From the NCBI GenBank assembly GCA_965230245.1, contig OZ246000.1, positions 310,001 through 374,000 on the forward strand: DNA of 64,000 nucleotides, in the 5' to 3' direction. Numbering within the stretch: the first letter of the stretch is position 1; each line of letters starts with the position of its first letter. Positions 9,284 through 18,269 of this stretch are shown here, one piece after another. Position numbers and translations under genes: made by a program. The notes under the pieces are model-generated. The model was not told where the DNA came from. It was given only the letters and a program-made list of their open reading frames with translations, and ran no database searches. The stretch is from JAGNKE01 sp965230245. Its GTDB lineage: Bacteria > Pseudomonadota > Alphaproteobacteria > Micavibrionales > Micavibrionaceae.

Positions 9284-10235
9284 GCTCCTGATGATAACGA
9301 AGCTTGGTCAGATACTCGCCCGGATCATGCGGCACCATGAGAGTATTCGGATCATGATCCAGATATTCCTCCAACCGTGTCAGCAATATCCGAAGTGCCG
9401 CCGCACGACAAAACAACGGTAAATAATTCCGCTCTTGCGCACTCAAAGGACGAACAGCTTCATAGCCGCCCATAAAAGCTGCATATTTTTCATCGGAGAA
9501 ACTATGATCGGCATTAAAACACCAGGCGTTAATGCAAATGGCCACCTCGTAAGCCAAAAACTCGGTACAGGAAAAATAAAAATCGATAACGGCATTCATC
9601 TTGCCATCAACGAAGAAAACATTGTCGGGAAACATATCCGCATGGATCGGCCCAACCGCCAGACCATCCTGACCATGCGAAGGCCAGCGCCCCAGCGCAT
9701 ATTCCAGTTCTTTTTCTATCAGTCCTCTCAAACCGGATTCGAAACTATCCGCACGCGACGCCGTACCCGCTGCCAGTTCCTTCCATTTTTCAGGACCCAT
9801 AGAATTCTCTCGTTCCATCTCGAACCCGGCAGATGAATTATGAATTTTGGCCAACCCCTCCCCGAAAGAGCGGCAATGCGCCGCCGTCAATTCAGAGGTC
9901 GGAATATCCTGACCTTCCAAGAAATTCAGGATCGTCGCAGGCTTCCCTGCAAGTGTCTTGATGGTATTGCCCTCTTGATCGGGCAAAGCACGCGGCGTAA
10001 GAATGCCGTGTTCGGAAAGATGCGCAGAAAACGCAAAAAAGAACGGCAAATCATCCTTGTTGACGCGGCGCTCTTCAAACAACGTCAGGATATACCGCCC
10101 CTGATCGGTAAAGACATGAAAATTGGAGTTACTTACGCCCTGTGCAATACCTTCGAACCGCTCAAGCGTCCCTAAATCATAATCTTCAAGAAACGCGGAA
10201 AGTTGCTGATCTGATATATCGGTGTAAACAGCCAT
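9261..10235 (-). CDS. thrB: homoserine kinase (ThrB, aminoglycoside-phosphotransferase fold)
   Basis: The 324-residue protein phosphorylates homoserine in threonine synthesis. It is of the APH-like type found in alphaproteobacteria, not the GHMP type of E. coli. The kinase motif [11 protein letters not shown] gives His198, Asp200 (catalytic) and Asn205, and VIDFYFS supplies the metal-binding Asp218. The glycine loop lies near [14 protein letters not shown] (28-41). It follows ispH by 54 bases and overlaps rnhA. No other threonine-pathway gene is present. Confidence 0.92.
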   Translation of the reverse strand: MAVYTDISDQQLSAFLEDYDLGTLERFEGIAQGVSNSNFHVFTDQGRYILTLFEERRVNKDDLPFFFAFSAHLSEHGILTPRALPDQEGNTIKTLAGKPATILNFLEGQDIPTSELTAAHCRSFGEGLAKIHNSSAGFEMERENSMGPEKWKELAAGTASRADSFESGLRGLIEKELEYALGRWPSHGQDGLAVGPIHADMFPDNVFFVDGKMNAVIDFYFSCTEFLAYEVAICINAWCFNADHSFSDEKYAAFMGGYEAVRPLSAQERNYLPLFCRAAALRILLTRLEEYLDHDPNTLMVPHDPGEYLTKLRYHQERELAKVI

Positions 10236-10289
10236 GCTGTTCTCTTTTAATCCCTGTTAAGTCTTTATGTGTTTTATGTAAGCATGAAA

Positions 10290-11240
10290 TCAGGCAACTG
10301 CAAGGGCTTTGGGCAATTTGAAATGCACATTTTCCGTGGTGATCGTAACCTCTTCAACGGTTACATCATAGCGTTCACGCAACTTTTCAATAACTTCTTT
10401 AACAAGAACCTCCGGCGCTGATGCGCCGGCACTGACACCAAGTGACGTAACACCCTCCAGCCAGTCCCAGTCAATATCCTCAGCCGTCTGCACCAGCATC
10501 GCCTTCTCGCATCCGTTCTGCTTGGCGACCTCTACCAAACGATTGGAATTCGAAGAGTTAGGCGCGCCAAGAACAAGAACACCGTCACACCCTTCGGAAA
10601 TCTGCTTCATGGCCGCTTGTCTGTTCGTGGTCGCATAGCAAATATCTTCCTTACGCGGACCTTTGATTTCTGGAAAACGCTTTTGCAAGGCCTCAACGAT
10701 AGCCGCCGTATCATCGACCGACAACGTTGTTTGCGTACAATACGCAAGCTTGTCTTCGTTCATAACCTCAAGCGTAGCAACATCATCAACCGTTTCGACC
10801 AGAACAACTGCACCATCCTCAAGCTGCCCCATTGTACCGATCACTTCGGGATGTCCCGCATGACCGATCAAAACAACCTGATTGCCCTCTTTGTGATGTC
10901 TTTCGGCTTCTCTGTGAACTTTGCTAACCAAAGGACAGGTCGCATCAATAAAAAACATATCCCGCATAGCCGCTTCGTAAGGAACAGACTTCGGCACGCC
11001 ATGTGCGGAAAAAATAACCGGCTGCCCGTCATCAGGAATCTCGTCCAGCTCTTCCACAAAAACAGCACCAAGTGAGCGCAAAGAATCAACGACATATTTG
11101 TTATGCACAATTTCATGACGGACATAAACGGGCGCTCCGTATTTCTCCAGCGCGATCTCGACAATCTGGATCGCACGGTCAACACCCGCGCAAAAACCAC
11201 GCGGAGCAGCCAACAGAATTTTTAAAGGTTTTTTATCCAT
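10290..11240 (-). CDS. ispH: 4-hydroxy-3-methylbut-2-enyl diphosphate reductase
   Basis: IspH is the last enzyme of the MEP pathway and makes IPP and DMAPP using a 4Fe-4S cluster. The cluster cysteines are in [21 protein letters not shown] and DICYATTNR; the active-site stretch [10 protein letters not shown] is also present. I chose the ATG at 11240 (316 residues), which matches the family's usual N-terminus with MDKKPLKIL just before the first Cys motif. In-frame ATGs at 11276 and 11288 would add 12 or 16 residues; no candidate has a convincing ribosome-binding site, so the start is uncertain. It leads an ispH-thrB-rnhA group. Confidence 0.95.
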   Translation of the reverse strand: MDKKPLKILLAAPRGFCAGVDRAIQIVEIALEKYGAPVYVRHEIVHNKYVVDSLRSLGAVFVEELDEIPDDGQPVIFSAHGVPKSVPYEAAMRDMFFIDATCPLVSKVHREAERHHKEGNQVVLIGHAGHPEVIGTMGQLEDGAVVLVETVDDVATLEVMNEDKLAYCTQTTLSVDDTAAIVEALQKRFPEIKGPRKEDICYATTNRQAAMKQISEGCDGVLVLGAPNSSNSNRLVEVAKQNGCEKAMLVQTAEDIDWDWLEGVTSLGVSAGASAPEVLVKEVIEKLRERYDVTVEEVTITTENVHFKLPKALAVA

Positions 11241-11345
11241 GAAACGTGTATAAGGTTTTTTGTGAAAATTATCCATACTCTTGCACATATTGCTGTGCTT
11301 ACGTACTCTAAACTTTGATATTTAGTAACCCTTCCGTGGTCTTAC

Positions 11346-12038
11346 ATGAAAAACAGACAATTTTCAAAACTGATATTACCCATTTTCTGCGCTCTAGCTT
11401 TGTCCGGCTGTTCAGAAACGATTGAAGGAATGGTCGACGACGTCAATAAGGGCGTTGAATTAGGGCGCGCCGAAGCCAGAGGCCACAAGGGATCAGAGCG
11501 CTTTCTTGCCAGCCCCTGCCCACAAATCGAAATTGTCGATGATCTGGGCATGATTTACGATTTCATCTCCGACAACAAACAGCGCAAGCAAGACCTGATC
11601 GCCGACGTCAAAATTACGAACGGCGGAAGCGAATGCGAACTGGCCACGAACAGTGCAATCGTCGACCTCTCGTTGATCTTCACCGGTGAATTAGGCCCGA
11701 AAGCCCGACAACGAAAAAGCGATAAACCCTTCCTCACCTATCCGTTCTTTGTCGCCGTAACAGGGCCGAACGGAAAAATCATGGCAAAGGAAGTATTCGC
11801 GATGTCCATGACCTTCGACCCTGGCCAAAACAAAAGAAAACATGAAGAAAACCTGCGTCAGATCATCCCGATCAAGGGCAAGGAACTTGCGTTCAAATAC
11901 CGTGTTTATGTCGGTTTTCAGTTGACTCCCGAACAACTGGCCTATAACCGTTCTATCCTGCATCCCAAGGATGTGCCCATCCCGAAACGGAAGCCGCGAA
12001 TAATTTATACGGAAGAAATCATAGAAGAAACACAATGA
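11346..12038 (+). CDS. hypothetical lipoprotein
   Basis: A 230-residue protein with a lipoprotein signal peptide: basic N-terminus, hydrophobic core and lipobox LSGC with Cys22. The mature part has paired cysteines (SPCPQ near 58 and SECEL near 95) and ends with a Pro/Lys/Arg-rich tail. I do not recognise the family. The stop codon overlaps the start of gmhA in an ATGA arrangement, so the two are translationally coupled. An envelope role alongside LPS-heptose synthesis is possible but only inferred. Confidence 0.75.
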   Translation: MKNRQFSKLILPIFCALALSGCSETIEGMVDDVNKGVELGRAEARGHKGSERFLASPCPQIEIVDDLGMIYDFISDNKQRKQDLIADVKITNGGSECELATNSAIVDLSLIFTGELGPKARQRKSDKPFLTYPFFVAVTGPNGKIMAKEVFAMSMTFDPGQNKRKHEENLRQIIPIKGKELAFKYRVYVGFQLTPEQLAYNRSILHPKDVPIPKRKPRIIYTEEIIEETQ

Positions 12039-12655
12039 GCGTAAAACAAGCAACACCTCAGGAATGTCACACGACTTTTAATCTGGACGAATTCTGGACC
12101 GAAGAAAAAAGCCAGCACATGGATGCGGCGACAAAAACATTCGAAACGCTTCAGGACGATTTCGCAAAACTTCTCGAAACATGTGTGAACGCCGTCTCGG
12201 ATGATAAAAAAATTATCTTTTTCGGCAACGGCGGCAGTGCAGCAGACGCACAGCATCTTGCAACCGAACTGACCGTGCGCTTCACAAAAGACCGCGCCCC
12301 TATTCCGGCCATTGCCCTGACAACGGACACATCCGCTCTAACCGCTATCGGAAACGATTACGGCTATGAACACGTCTTTTCCCGTCAGATTGACGCTGTA
12401 GGACGGGAAGGTGACATTGCCATCGGGATCAGCACCTCCGGCAACAGCGAAAACGTTCTGAGTGCCCTGCGTGCCGCAAAGATGAGAAATATGATTACGG
12501 TTGGCTTAAGCGGTAATGATGGCGGCCAGATGAAGACCGCATGTGACATCCTGTTGACGGTCCCCTCTGATATCACCGCACGCATTCAGGAAATGCACAT
12601 CACCCTCGGCCATATGCTCTGCGGCGCATTGGAACAACGTCTCGGTATGGTTTAA
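12035..12655 (+). CDS. gmhA: SIS-domain phosphoheptose isomerase
   Basis: The 206-residue protein has the GmhA type of SIS domain: FFGNGGSAADAQHLATEL near residue 63, ISTSGNSENV near 129 and the C-terminal EMHITLGHMLC block, whose Glu and His are the catalytic and zinc residues in GmhA. The enzyme converts sedoheptulose 7-phosphate to D-glycero-D-manno-heptose 7-phosphate, the first step to ADP-heptose for LPS core. The N-terminus is about 15 residues longer than usual; Met29 is an alternative start. A related DiaA-type role cannot be fully excluded. A GT9 heptosyltransferase-like enzyme in the window fits the heptose role. Confidence 0.85.
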   Translation: MSVKQATPQECHTTFNLDEFWTEEKSQHMDAATKTFETLQDDFAKLLETCVNAVSDDKKIIFFGNGGSAADAQHLATELTVRFTKDRAPIPAIALTTDTSALTAIGNDYGYEHVFSRQIDAVGREGDIAIGISTSGNSENVLSALRAAKMRNMITVGLSGNDGGQMKTACDILLTVPSDITARIQEMHITLGHMLCGALEQRLGMV

Positions 12656-12672
12656 CCAAAATCTAAAAAAGG

Positions 12673-13449
12673 TTACGACTTCCCGCTGACCTGAAGAAAA
12701 CGCACACTGTCCTCTTCCAGGACAACTGCTGTTAAGGGCCCACCCTGATATAGCCCCGTATCAACTCCTATCCTGTGCGGACGGATGACGGGCTCTTTTG
12801 AAATCGTATGCCCGTGAACAACCTTCTTCTTCAAGGGCTTAAAATCAGGCTCTTTATACCACGACAGAAAGGGCTGACGGATGGCCGTTAAATCCCTGAT
12901 CTCCTGCTTGTCAAAAGGCTTTTCAGGATCAATCCCCGCATGCGCAAAGAAATAGTCCCCGATCTCGAGCGCCAAGGGCATCTCGGTCAAAAACGTCCAA
13001 TGCTCCTCCGGAACGTAAGTGTTCAGGTAATCCCTCGCCTCCGTAATATCATCGGCAACGGGCGGAAATGTGCGAAACTCGAACCCGTAACTCTGCGATG
13101 TTTCGACACCGCCCCAACGCAACCATTGCGAGGTCAAAGAGATATCTTCCTCCTGCATAAAGCGAATCATCGAATGTTCGTGATTACCCAAAAGGAAGGA
13201 ACGAAAAATACCGTCATCCTTTGATTTTTGCTCCAGCAAATAATCCAGAACAGATGCACTGTCAGGCCCGCGATCAATATAATCGCCCAGATAAACGATA
13301 TGGGCCGTCACATCCCCGCTATCGCGCAAATCTTCCATAATCACATTGTGCATCCGATGCAGCGCAGGTAGATACCCATGCACATCTCCTATGGCATAAA
13401 CACGAAATCCTTCAGGAATGGAATAAGAATTGTCCATAACATTGATCAT
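12673..13449 (-). CDS. metallophosphoesterase (serine/threonine phosphatase family)
   Basis: A 258-residue calcineurin-like phosphatase. The metal-binding motifs appear in order: AIGDVHGYL (GDxHG), YLGDYIDRGP (GDxxDRG), LLGNHEH (GNHE), then FAHAGIDP and VVHGHTIS. This is the PrpA/PrpB or diadenosine tetraphosphatase-like group; the substrate could be phosphoprotein or a dinucleotide polyphosphate. An in-frame ATG at 13437 is an alternative start, and neither has a clear ribosome-binding site. It is convergent with gmhA and divergent from xseB. Confidence 0.85.
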   Translation of the reverse strand: MINVMDNSYSIPEGFRVYAIGDVHGYLPALHRMHNVIMEDLRDSGDVTAHIVYLGDYIDRGPDSASVLDYLLEQKSKDDGIFRSFLLGNHEHSMIRFMQEEDISLTSQWLRWGGVETSQSYGFEFRTFPPVADDITEARDYLNTYVPEEHWTFLTEMPLALEIGDYFFAHAGIDPEKPFDKQEIRDLTAIRQPFLSWYKEPDFKPLKKKVVHGHTISKEPVIRPHRIGVDTGLYQGGPLTAVVLEEDSVRFLQVSGKS

Positions 13450-13555
13450 AGAAAACTAATTATAATCAGAAAAGGGTTTAAATACTTGAGCTAAGTGTGA
13501 CACTATTTTAAACTCCATTTTTCAAAAAACGACTGTAACGGAAAATAAAAAACAA

Positions 13556-13801
13556 ATGTCTAAGCAGCAACCGGTTGAAACCCTGAGTTTTGAAGACGCT
13601 CTTATCGAGCTGGAAGAAATTGTAAAAAGTCTGGAAACGGGCAAAGCTCCACTTGAAGAATCCATAACAGCCTATGAACGGGGCACCGAGTTAAAAAAAC
13701 ACTGCGAGAAAAAACTGCGCGACGCACAGGCAAAAATCGAAAAAATTACGGTCAGCGAAGACGGTAAAATCTCCACACAACCACTAGACCCGGAAGAATA
13801 A
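13556..13801 (+). CDS. xseB: exodeoxyribonuclease VII small subunit
   Basis: The 81-residue protein has the XseB pattern: LSFEDALIELEEIVKSLE at the start, then LEESITAYERG and a Lys-rich LKKHCEKKLRDAQAKIE helix. It binds the XseA large subunit to form the exonuclease that degrades single-stranded DNA. It ends 4 bases before ispA, an xseB-ispA pairing that is widespread in proteobacteria. Confidence 0.95.
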   Translation: MSKQQPVETLSFEDALIELEEIVKSLETGKAPLEESITAYERGTELKKHCEKKLRDAQAKIEKITVSEDGKISTQPLDPEE

Positions 13802-13805
13802 AAAC

Positions 13806-14717
13806 ATGGCACCATCCCCGCGGGAAGCAGACCCGGATCTGCAAAACGAAATGGACGCGGTCTCCGAATCCGTAAACAAAACAATTTCACGCCTGCTCCC
13901 CGAAACGGATCTTGCCGAAGACAGACTTTACCAAGCCATGCGCCACGGCGTTCTCGGCGGCGGTAAAAGATTGCGCCCGTTCCTGACCATGCACGCGGCC
14001 GCTTTGTTTAATGTTGATCCCTTGCGCGCAAGACGCGTTGCCGCAGCGGTAGAATTTGTTCACTGCTATTCCTTGATCCATGACGATTTACCTGCAATGG
14101 ACGATGCGAAGCTACGCCGCGGCAAACCTACGGTCCATATTCAATTTGATGAAGCGACGGCCATTCTCGCAGGCGATACACTCCTGACACTGGCTTTCGA
14201 AATCCTTGCGGAGTCGGAAACACATGAAGACCCCCGTGTTCGTTGTGAACTTATCCGCTCTCTGGCAAAGGCATCCGGTGGCCACGGCATGGCGGGCGGA
14301 CAAATGCTTGACCTAATCGGTGAACAGGAAGAATTTGATCTGGGAACGATCTCCCGCCTCCAACGCATGAAAACCGGCAAACTAATGGCTTTTGCCTGTG
14401 AAGCGGGCGCAATCCTCGGTAAAGGAGGCGAACCGCATCGCAAGGCACTTTGTAACTACGCCTTCGACCTCGGTCTCGCCTTCCAGGTCACGGATGACAT
14501 TCTGGACGTCGAAGCCGATCCGCAGGATACGGGCAAAGATACCGGAAAAGACTCTCAGGCCGGAAAATCAACCTTCGTATCCACAATGGGTAAGGAACAG
14601 GCAAAAGAACGCGCGGAAATGCTGGTCAGACAAGCCATCAGCCATCTTAAGATCTTTGATAAACGCGCGGACACACTTAAACGTCTGGCCAATTACGTTC
14701 TCGAGCGCAGAGCATAA
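13806..14717 (+). CDS. ispA: polyprenyl synthetase (farnesyl diphosphate synthase type)
   Basis: The 303-residue prenyltransferase condenses IPP with allylic diphosphates, most likely to farnesyl diphosphate. The first Asp-rich motif DDLPAMDD spans residues 93-100 and the second, DDILD, spans 230-234; GGGKRLRPFL (51-60) supplies substrate-binding Lys/Arg. The chain length of the product cannot be read with certainty, and geranylgeranyl diphosphate is possible. It follows xseB closely and is separated from dxs by two small genes. Confidence 0.93.
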   Translation: MAPSPREADPDLQNEMDAVSESVNKTISRLLPETDLAEDRLYQAMRHGVLGGGKRLRPFLTMHAAALFNVDPLRARRVAAAVEFVHCYSLIHDDLPAMDDAKLRRGKPTVHIQFDEATAILAGDTLLTLAFEILAESETHEDPRVRCELIRSLAKASGGHGMAGGQMLDLIGEQEEFDLGTISRLQRMKTGKLMAFACEAGAILGKGGEPHRKALCNYAFDLGLAFQVTDDILDVEADPQDTGKDTGKDSQAGKSTFVSTMGKEQAKERAEMLVRQAISHLKIFDKRADTLKRLANYVLERRA

Positions 14718-14735
14718 TCACAAGCAAATCATCCC

Positions 14736-15038
14736 ATGCAGATCAAAAGTATGAAAGCAACACTGGTCCTTAATCAACAGGGCCAGCTTGGGCTTTTTTA
14801 CGGCGAAGATCTAGAAATTGAACCGGATTGGGTACAACTGGACACCGAACGCGGCGAATTCTACGTCTATGACGAGGACTCAAATTGCACGGGCCTTCTG
14901 CTCGAAGGCATGGATCAAAAGACGTATGAACGGATTTTAGACCAGCAGGAAATCCTCCTGATTCAGGTTCAGGACAACGACATGTCAAAGCCCGTAAAGA
15001 CCAAATGGGTAACGCTCTCAATCTCCCAGCAAATTTGA
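14736..15038 (+). CDS. hypothetical protein between ispA and dxs
   Basis: A 100-residue soluble-looking protein I do not recognise. It has an N-terminal basic stretch, then an acidic beta-rich body (ATLVLNQQGQLGLFYGED, then a DTERGEFYVYDED stretch) and no signal peptide or membrane segment. It starts 18 bases after ispA on the same strand, so it is probably part of the xseB-ispA transcript. An alternative start is Met6 at 14751. Confidence 0.65.
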   Translation: MQIKSMKATLVLNQQGQLGLFYGEDLEIEPDWVQLDTERGEFYVYDEDSNCTGLLLEGMDQKTYERILDQQEILLIQVQDNDMSKPVKTKWVTLSISQQI

Positions 15039-15091
15039 CAAAATTTCAATTCCGAGGGTAAACTCAAAACAAGATTTAAGAAGGATTCAAT

Positions 15092-15331
15092 ATGTCCTAT
15101 TTCATAGATACGATCTTCGGCGACGGCACACCTTCACAGGATGCCAGTGACCCGCTTGCAACCCTCGGCAGGTTTGCAAACACAGCAATTGCTTTCGGTG
15201 CGGGTGCGGCCATTCTGGGCGGCGGCATTGAAGTCCTCAGTAACGGCGTAGACGGCGGCATGGATATGGGCGGCGGCGCGGCAGCTCAGGATATGAGCGT
15301 CGGCATGAGCTTCTCTAACCCGTCGGTCTGA
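15092..15331 (+). CDS. small glycine/alanine-rich hypothetical protein
   Basis: A 79-residue protein with a good ribosome-binding site (AAGAAGG 8 bases before ATG). The middle (about residues 29-50) is a Gly/Ala-rich hydrophobic stretch that could be a membrane-inserting or glycine-zipper segment. The C-terminus is rich in Gly, Met and Ser. No family recognised. It lies between the preceding unknown gene and dxs on the same strand. Confidence 0.6.
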   Translation: MSYFIDTIFGDGTPSQDASDPLATLGRFANTAIAFGAGAAILGGGIEVLSNGVDGGMDMGGGAAAQDMSVGMSFSNPSV

Positions 15332-15434
15332 TTTTTTCCATCAATTCCGGACATTATTCCCAAAAGTAAAAGAACATGAGGGCAATCCGAAAACATTTGC
15401 CCCGCTTCTTGCTTTGCTATAAATATTGCAAGCT

Positions 15435-17387
15435 ATGACGAAACCACAAGATATAACAGCATCGGCACAGCAACTGACGGAAACGTCGCTCCTGTCAAGG
15501 ATCAACAGTCCTGATGACCTGAAAAGCCTTGATATCCACCAGTTAAAAATACTGGCCGAAGATGTGCGCCGTCATATGATCCAGAGCGTATCCAAAACGG
15601 GCGGTCACCTCGGTGCCGGCCTTGGTGTCGTAGAACTAACCGTTGCAATCCACAGCCTGTTCGATACGCCCCGCGATCGCCTGATTTGGGATGTCGGCCA
15701 CCAGTCATACCCGCACAAAATCCTGACCGGACGCAAAGACCAAATGCATACCCTGCGTCAGGGCGGCGGATTATCCGGTTTCACAAAACGCGACGAAAGC
15801 GAATATGACCCTTTCGGCGCGGCGCACAGCTCAACCTCTATCTCCGCAGGCTTAGGCATGGCCGTAGCACGCGACCTTTCCAAACAAACCGGAGAACCAA
15901 AAGACAACCACGTTATTTGCGTGATCGGTGACGGCGCAATGTCCGCAGGCATGGCCTACGAAGCCCTGAACAATGCAGGCGCTCTAACCGTGGACGGCAA
16001 GAAAAGCCGCCTGATCGTAATTCTAAATGATAACGAAATGTCCATCGCTCCCCCCGTCGGCGCGATGAGCCACTATCTGACACGCACAATTTCTTCCCGT
16101 CCCTACATGAATGTAAGAGAGATAGGTAAAAAACTAGCTCAAATTCTGCCGACCCCTATTCGAAATGCTGCAAAGAAAGCCGAAGAAAGCGCACGATCCG
16201 TACTTGCCCCAAGTTCAATCTTTGAAGAAATGGGCATGTACTATATCGGCCCGGTAGACGGTCACAACCTCGAACACTTGATCCCTATCCTCAAGAACGT
16301 ACGCGACACGGAACAGGACGCCCCGATCTTGATCCACGTCATGACGCAAAAGGGCAAGGGCTACCTGCCGGCAGAAAAATCCAGTGACAAAATGCACGGC
16401 GTTAAAAAATTCGATGTCATTACAGGAAACCAGCACAAAGGCCGCGCCAACGCACCGTCTTACACGAAAGTGTATGCCGATACGCTCATCAGGGAAGCAA
16501 AAAAAGACCCTAAGATCGTGGGGATAACAGCCGCCATGCCGTCAGGCACCGGCATGGATCAATTCGGATATGAATTCCCCGAACGCATGTTCGATGTCGG
16601 AATAGCCGAACAACACGGCGTCACCTTCGCCGCAGGCATGGCAACAGAAGGCTACAAACCATTTGTATCCATCTACTCCACATTCCTGCAGCGCGCGTAT
16701 GACCAAGTCGTACACGATGTAGCCATCCAGAATTTGCCCGTTCGCTTCGCACTCGACCGCGCCGGATTGGTCGGTGCGGACGGACAAACACACGCAGGCT
16801 CTTTCGACATAGCCTATCTGGGCTGCTTACCGAATTTTGTTCTTATGGCCGCCGCTGATGAGGAAGAACTTGCCCGCATGGTTGTAACAGCCTCAAAATA
16901 CAATGATGGCCCGATCGCTTTCCGCTTCCCGCGTGGCAACGGCCTCGGCGTTGAAATTCCCGAGTCTCCGCGACCGTTGGAAATCGGCAAAGGCCGCATC
17001 GTACAGGACGGAAAAGACGTCGCAATCCTGAACTTGGGAGCACGTCTACACGAATGCATGAAGGCCTCAGAAATGCTGGAAAGCAAAGACATCAAGCCAA
17101 CAATCGCCGATGCACGTTTCGCAAAACCGCTTGATACGGATCTCATTGATGATCTGGTAAAAAGCCACGATCACATTCTGACAATAGAAGAAGGCTCACG
17201 AGGCGGATTTGGTGCGTTTGTTCTCGAATATTTGTCCGAAGCGGGCCATCTGGATAAGGGGCTGAAAGTCAGAACCATGACACTGCCCGATGAATTCCTC
17301 GATCAGGACACACCGGAAAATCAGTATGAAAAAGCCGGATTGAACGCTGCCCAGATCAGGAAAAAAGTTATCACCCTTTTATCATAG
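15435..17387 (+). CDS. dxs: 1-deoxy-D-xylulose-5-phosphate synthase
   Basis: DXS joins pyruvate and glyceraldehyde 3-phosphate using thiamine diphosphate, the entry step of the MEP pathway. The ThDP motif starts at [16 protein letters not shown] (residues 165-180), and the transketolase middle domain has [15 protein letters not shown] and the [14 protein letters not shown] block with the catalytic Glu. I chose ATG at 15435 (650 residues). A TTG three codons earlier also works; neither has a clear ribosome-binding site. The N-terminal ~15 residues extend beyond the usual start. It lies downstream of ispA, a common alphaproteobacterial grouping. Confidence 0.96.
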   Translation: MTKPQDITASAQQLTETSLLSRINSPDDLKSLDIHQLKILAEDVRRHMIQSVSKTGGHLGAGLGVVELTVAIHSLFDTPRDRLIWDVGHQSYPHKILTGRKDQMHTLRQGGGLSGFTKRDESEYDPFGAAHSSTSISAGLGMAVARDLSKQTGEPKDNHVICVIGDGAMSAGMAYEALNNAGALTVDGKKSRLIVILNDNEMSIAPPVGAMSHYLTRTISSRPYMNVREIGKKLAQILPTPIRNAAKKAEESARSVLAPSSIFEEMGMYYIGPVDGHNLEHLIPILKNVRDTEQDAPILIHVMTQKGKGYLPAEKSSDKMHGVKKFDVITGNQHKGRANAPSYTKVYADTLIREAKKDPKIVGITAAMPSGTGMDQFGYEFPERMFDVGIAEQHGVTFAAGMATEGYKPFVSIYSTFLQRAYDQVVHDVAIQNLPVRFALDRAGLVGADGQTHAGSFDIAYLGCLPNFVLMAAADEEELARMVVTASKYNDGPIAFRFPRGNGLGVEIPESPRPLEIGKGRIVQDGKDVAILNLGARLHECMKASEMLESKDIKPTIADARFAKPLDTDLIDDLVKSHDHILTIEEGSRGGFGAFVLEYLSEAGHLDKGLKVRTMTLPDEFLDQDTPENQYEKAGLNAAQIRKKVITLLS

Positions 17388-17423
17388 AAATTTTTACGGT
17401 TTTAAAAGCCTTCCACAAAAAGG

Positions 17424-17436
17424 TTGATGTATAGTG
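17424..17436 (+). promoter_or_regulatory. candidate -10 region (TTGATGTATAGTG), copy 1
   Basis: The 13 bases TTGATGTATAGTG contain a TATAGT hexamer close to a -10 consensus, about 25 bases before the HAD gene start. The same 13 bases occur at 23716-23728, before another gene. No good -35 box was found at the usual distance, so this is tentative. Confidence 0.3.
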
Positions 17437-17455
17437 ATAATCAAAAGCAATTGAT

Positions 17456-18247
17456 ATGACATTGAAGAAACCAGATATAGTAATCTTTGATATGGATGGC
17501 ACTGCCGTTCGTCATATCAACCCGCGCTTACTCCACATTCTGGAATTTCTCGATAATCAGGGCTACAAACTTTCAAAATTTTTTAGCTGGCTGTTCAAGC
17601 GCGGCCGCAAAGGACCGATCATTCCGGACTGGCACGAGAACCGTAAACAACCGCGCCTGCTGGTTCACCGCGCAATCCACAAATTCCGCCGCAAACCCGT
17701 AGAACAGATCGTTGAACCTTGCCCCGGTCTCTTCACACTTCTGGAACTCTTTAAGGAGAAAGACATCCCTTTGGCGCTTGTCAGCAACGGTCTGGGAAAG
17801 GGATATGGACACGAAATTCTTGAAAAATTTGATCTTAATAAACACTTTCCTGTCACCGTATTTCGTGAAGACATCCAGAACTCGAAACCCCACCCTGAGC
17901 CGCTTCTGACCGCACTACACCGTATGGATTTGGATTTAAAAGAAGAAAACGTGATCTGGTATATTGGTGACCGCCGCAAGGACATCATCGCCGCACAAGC
18001 CACGCAAGCACACATCCCTGCAAAAATCATCCCGATCGGTTTCGGCTTTAATGCTGCCATCGCCATCATGGAAAAAAATATCGGTTCCGACCATATCTTC
18101 ATGTCCTTCCACGATATGTACGACACGCTGAAGCCGATGTTTGATGACGAGCCGCCGACACCGCCAAAAAAAACAGCTCGAAAACGCGCTGAAAACATAA
18201 AAAACTACACTGAAGACCGCCCGGACGAAAAACCGGCAACGGCATAA
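17456..18247 (+). CDS. HAD-superfamily hydrolase
   Basis: A 263-residue HAD phosphatase. Motif I is FDMDGTAV near residue 11 (nucleophile and acid Asp), motif II is LVSNG near residue 106, the motif III lysine lies in NSKPHPEPL near residue 142, and motif IV is IGDRRKD near residue 165. It resembles phosphoglycolate-phosphatase-like members, but the insert after motif I is basic and aromatic (FFSWLFKRGRKG), and the C-terminal ~40 residues are a Pro/Lys/Glu-rich tail that is probably disordered. The substrate is unknown. It follows dxs by 68 bases on the same strand but may have its own promoter. Confidence 0.8.
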   Translation: MTLKKPDIVIFDMDGTAVRHINPRLLHILEFLDNQGYKLSKFFSWLFKRGRKGPIIPDWHENRKQPRLLVHRAIHKFRRKPVEQIVEPCPGLFTLLELFKEKDIPLALVSNGLGKGYGHEILEKFDLNKHFPVTVFREDIQNSKPHPEPLLTALHRMDLDLKEENVIWYIGDRRKDIIAAQATQAHIPAKIIPIGFGFNAAIAIMEKNIGSDHIFMSFHDMYDTLKPMFDDEPPTPPKKTARKRAENIKNYTEDRPDEKPATA

Positions 18248-18269
18248 TCATTCCTATAATCTTTAAAGC

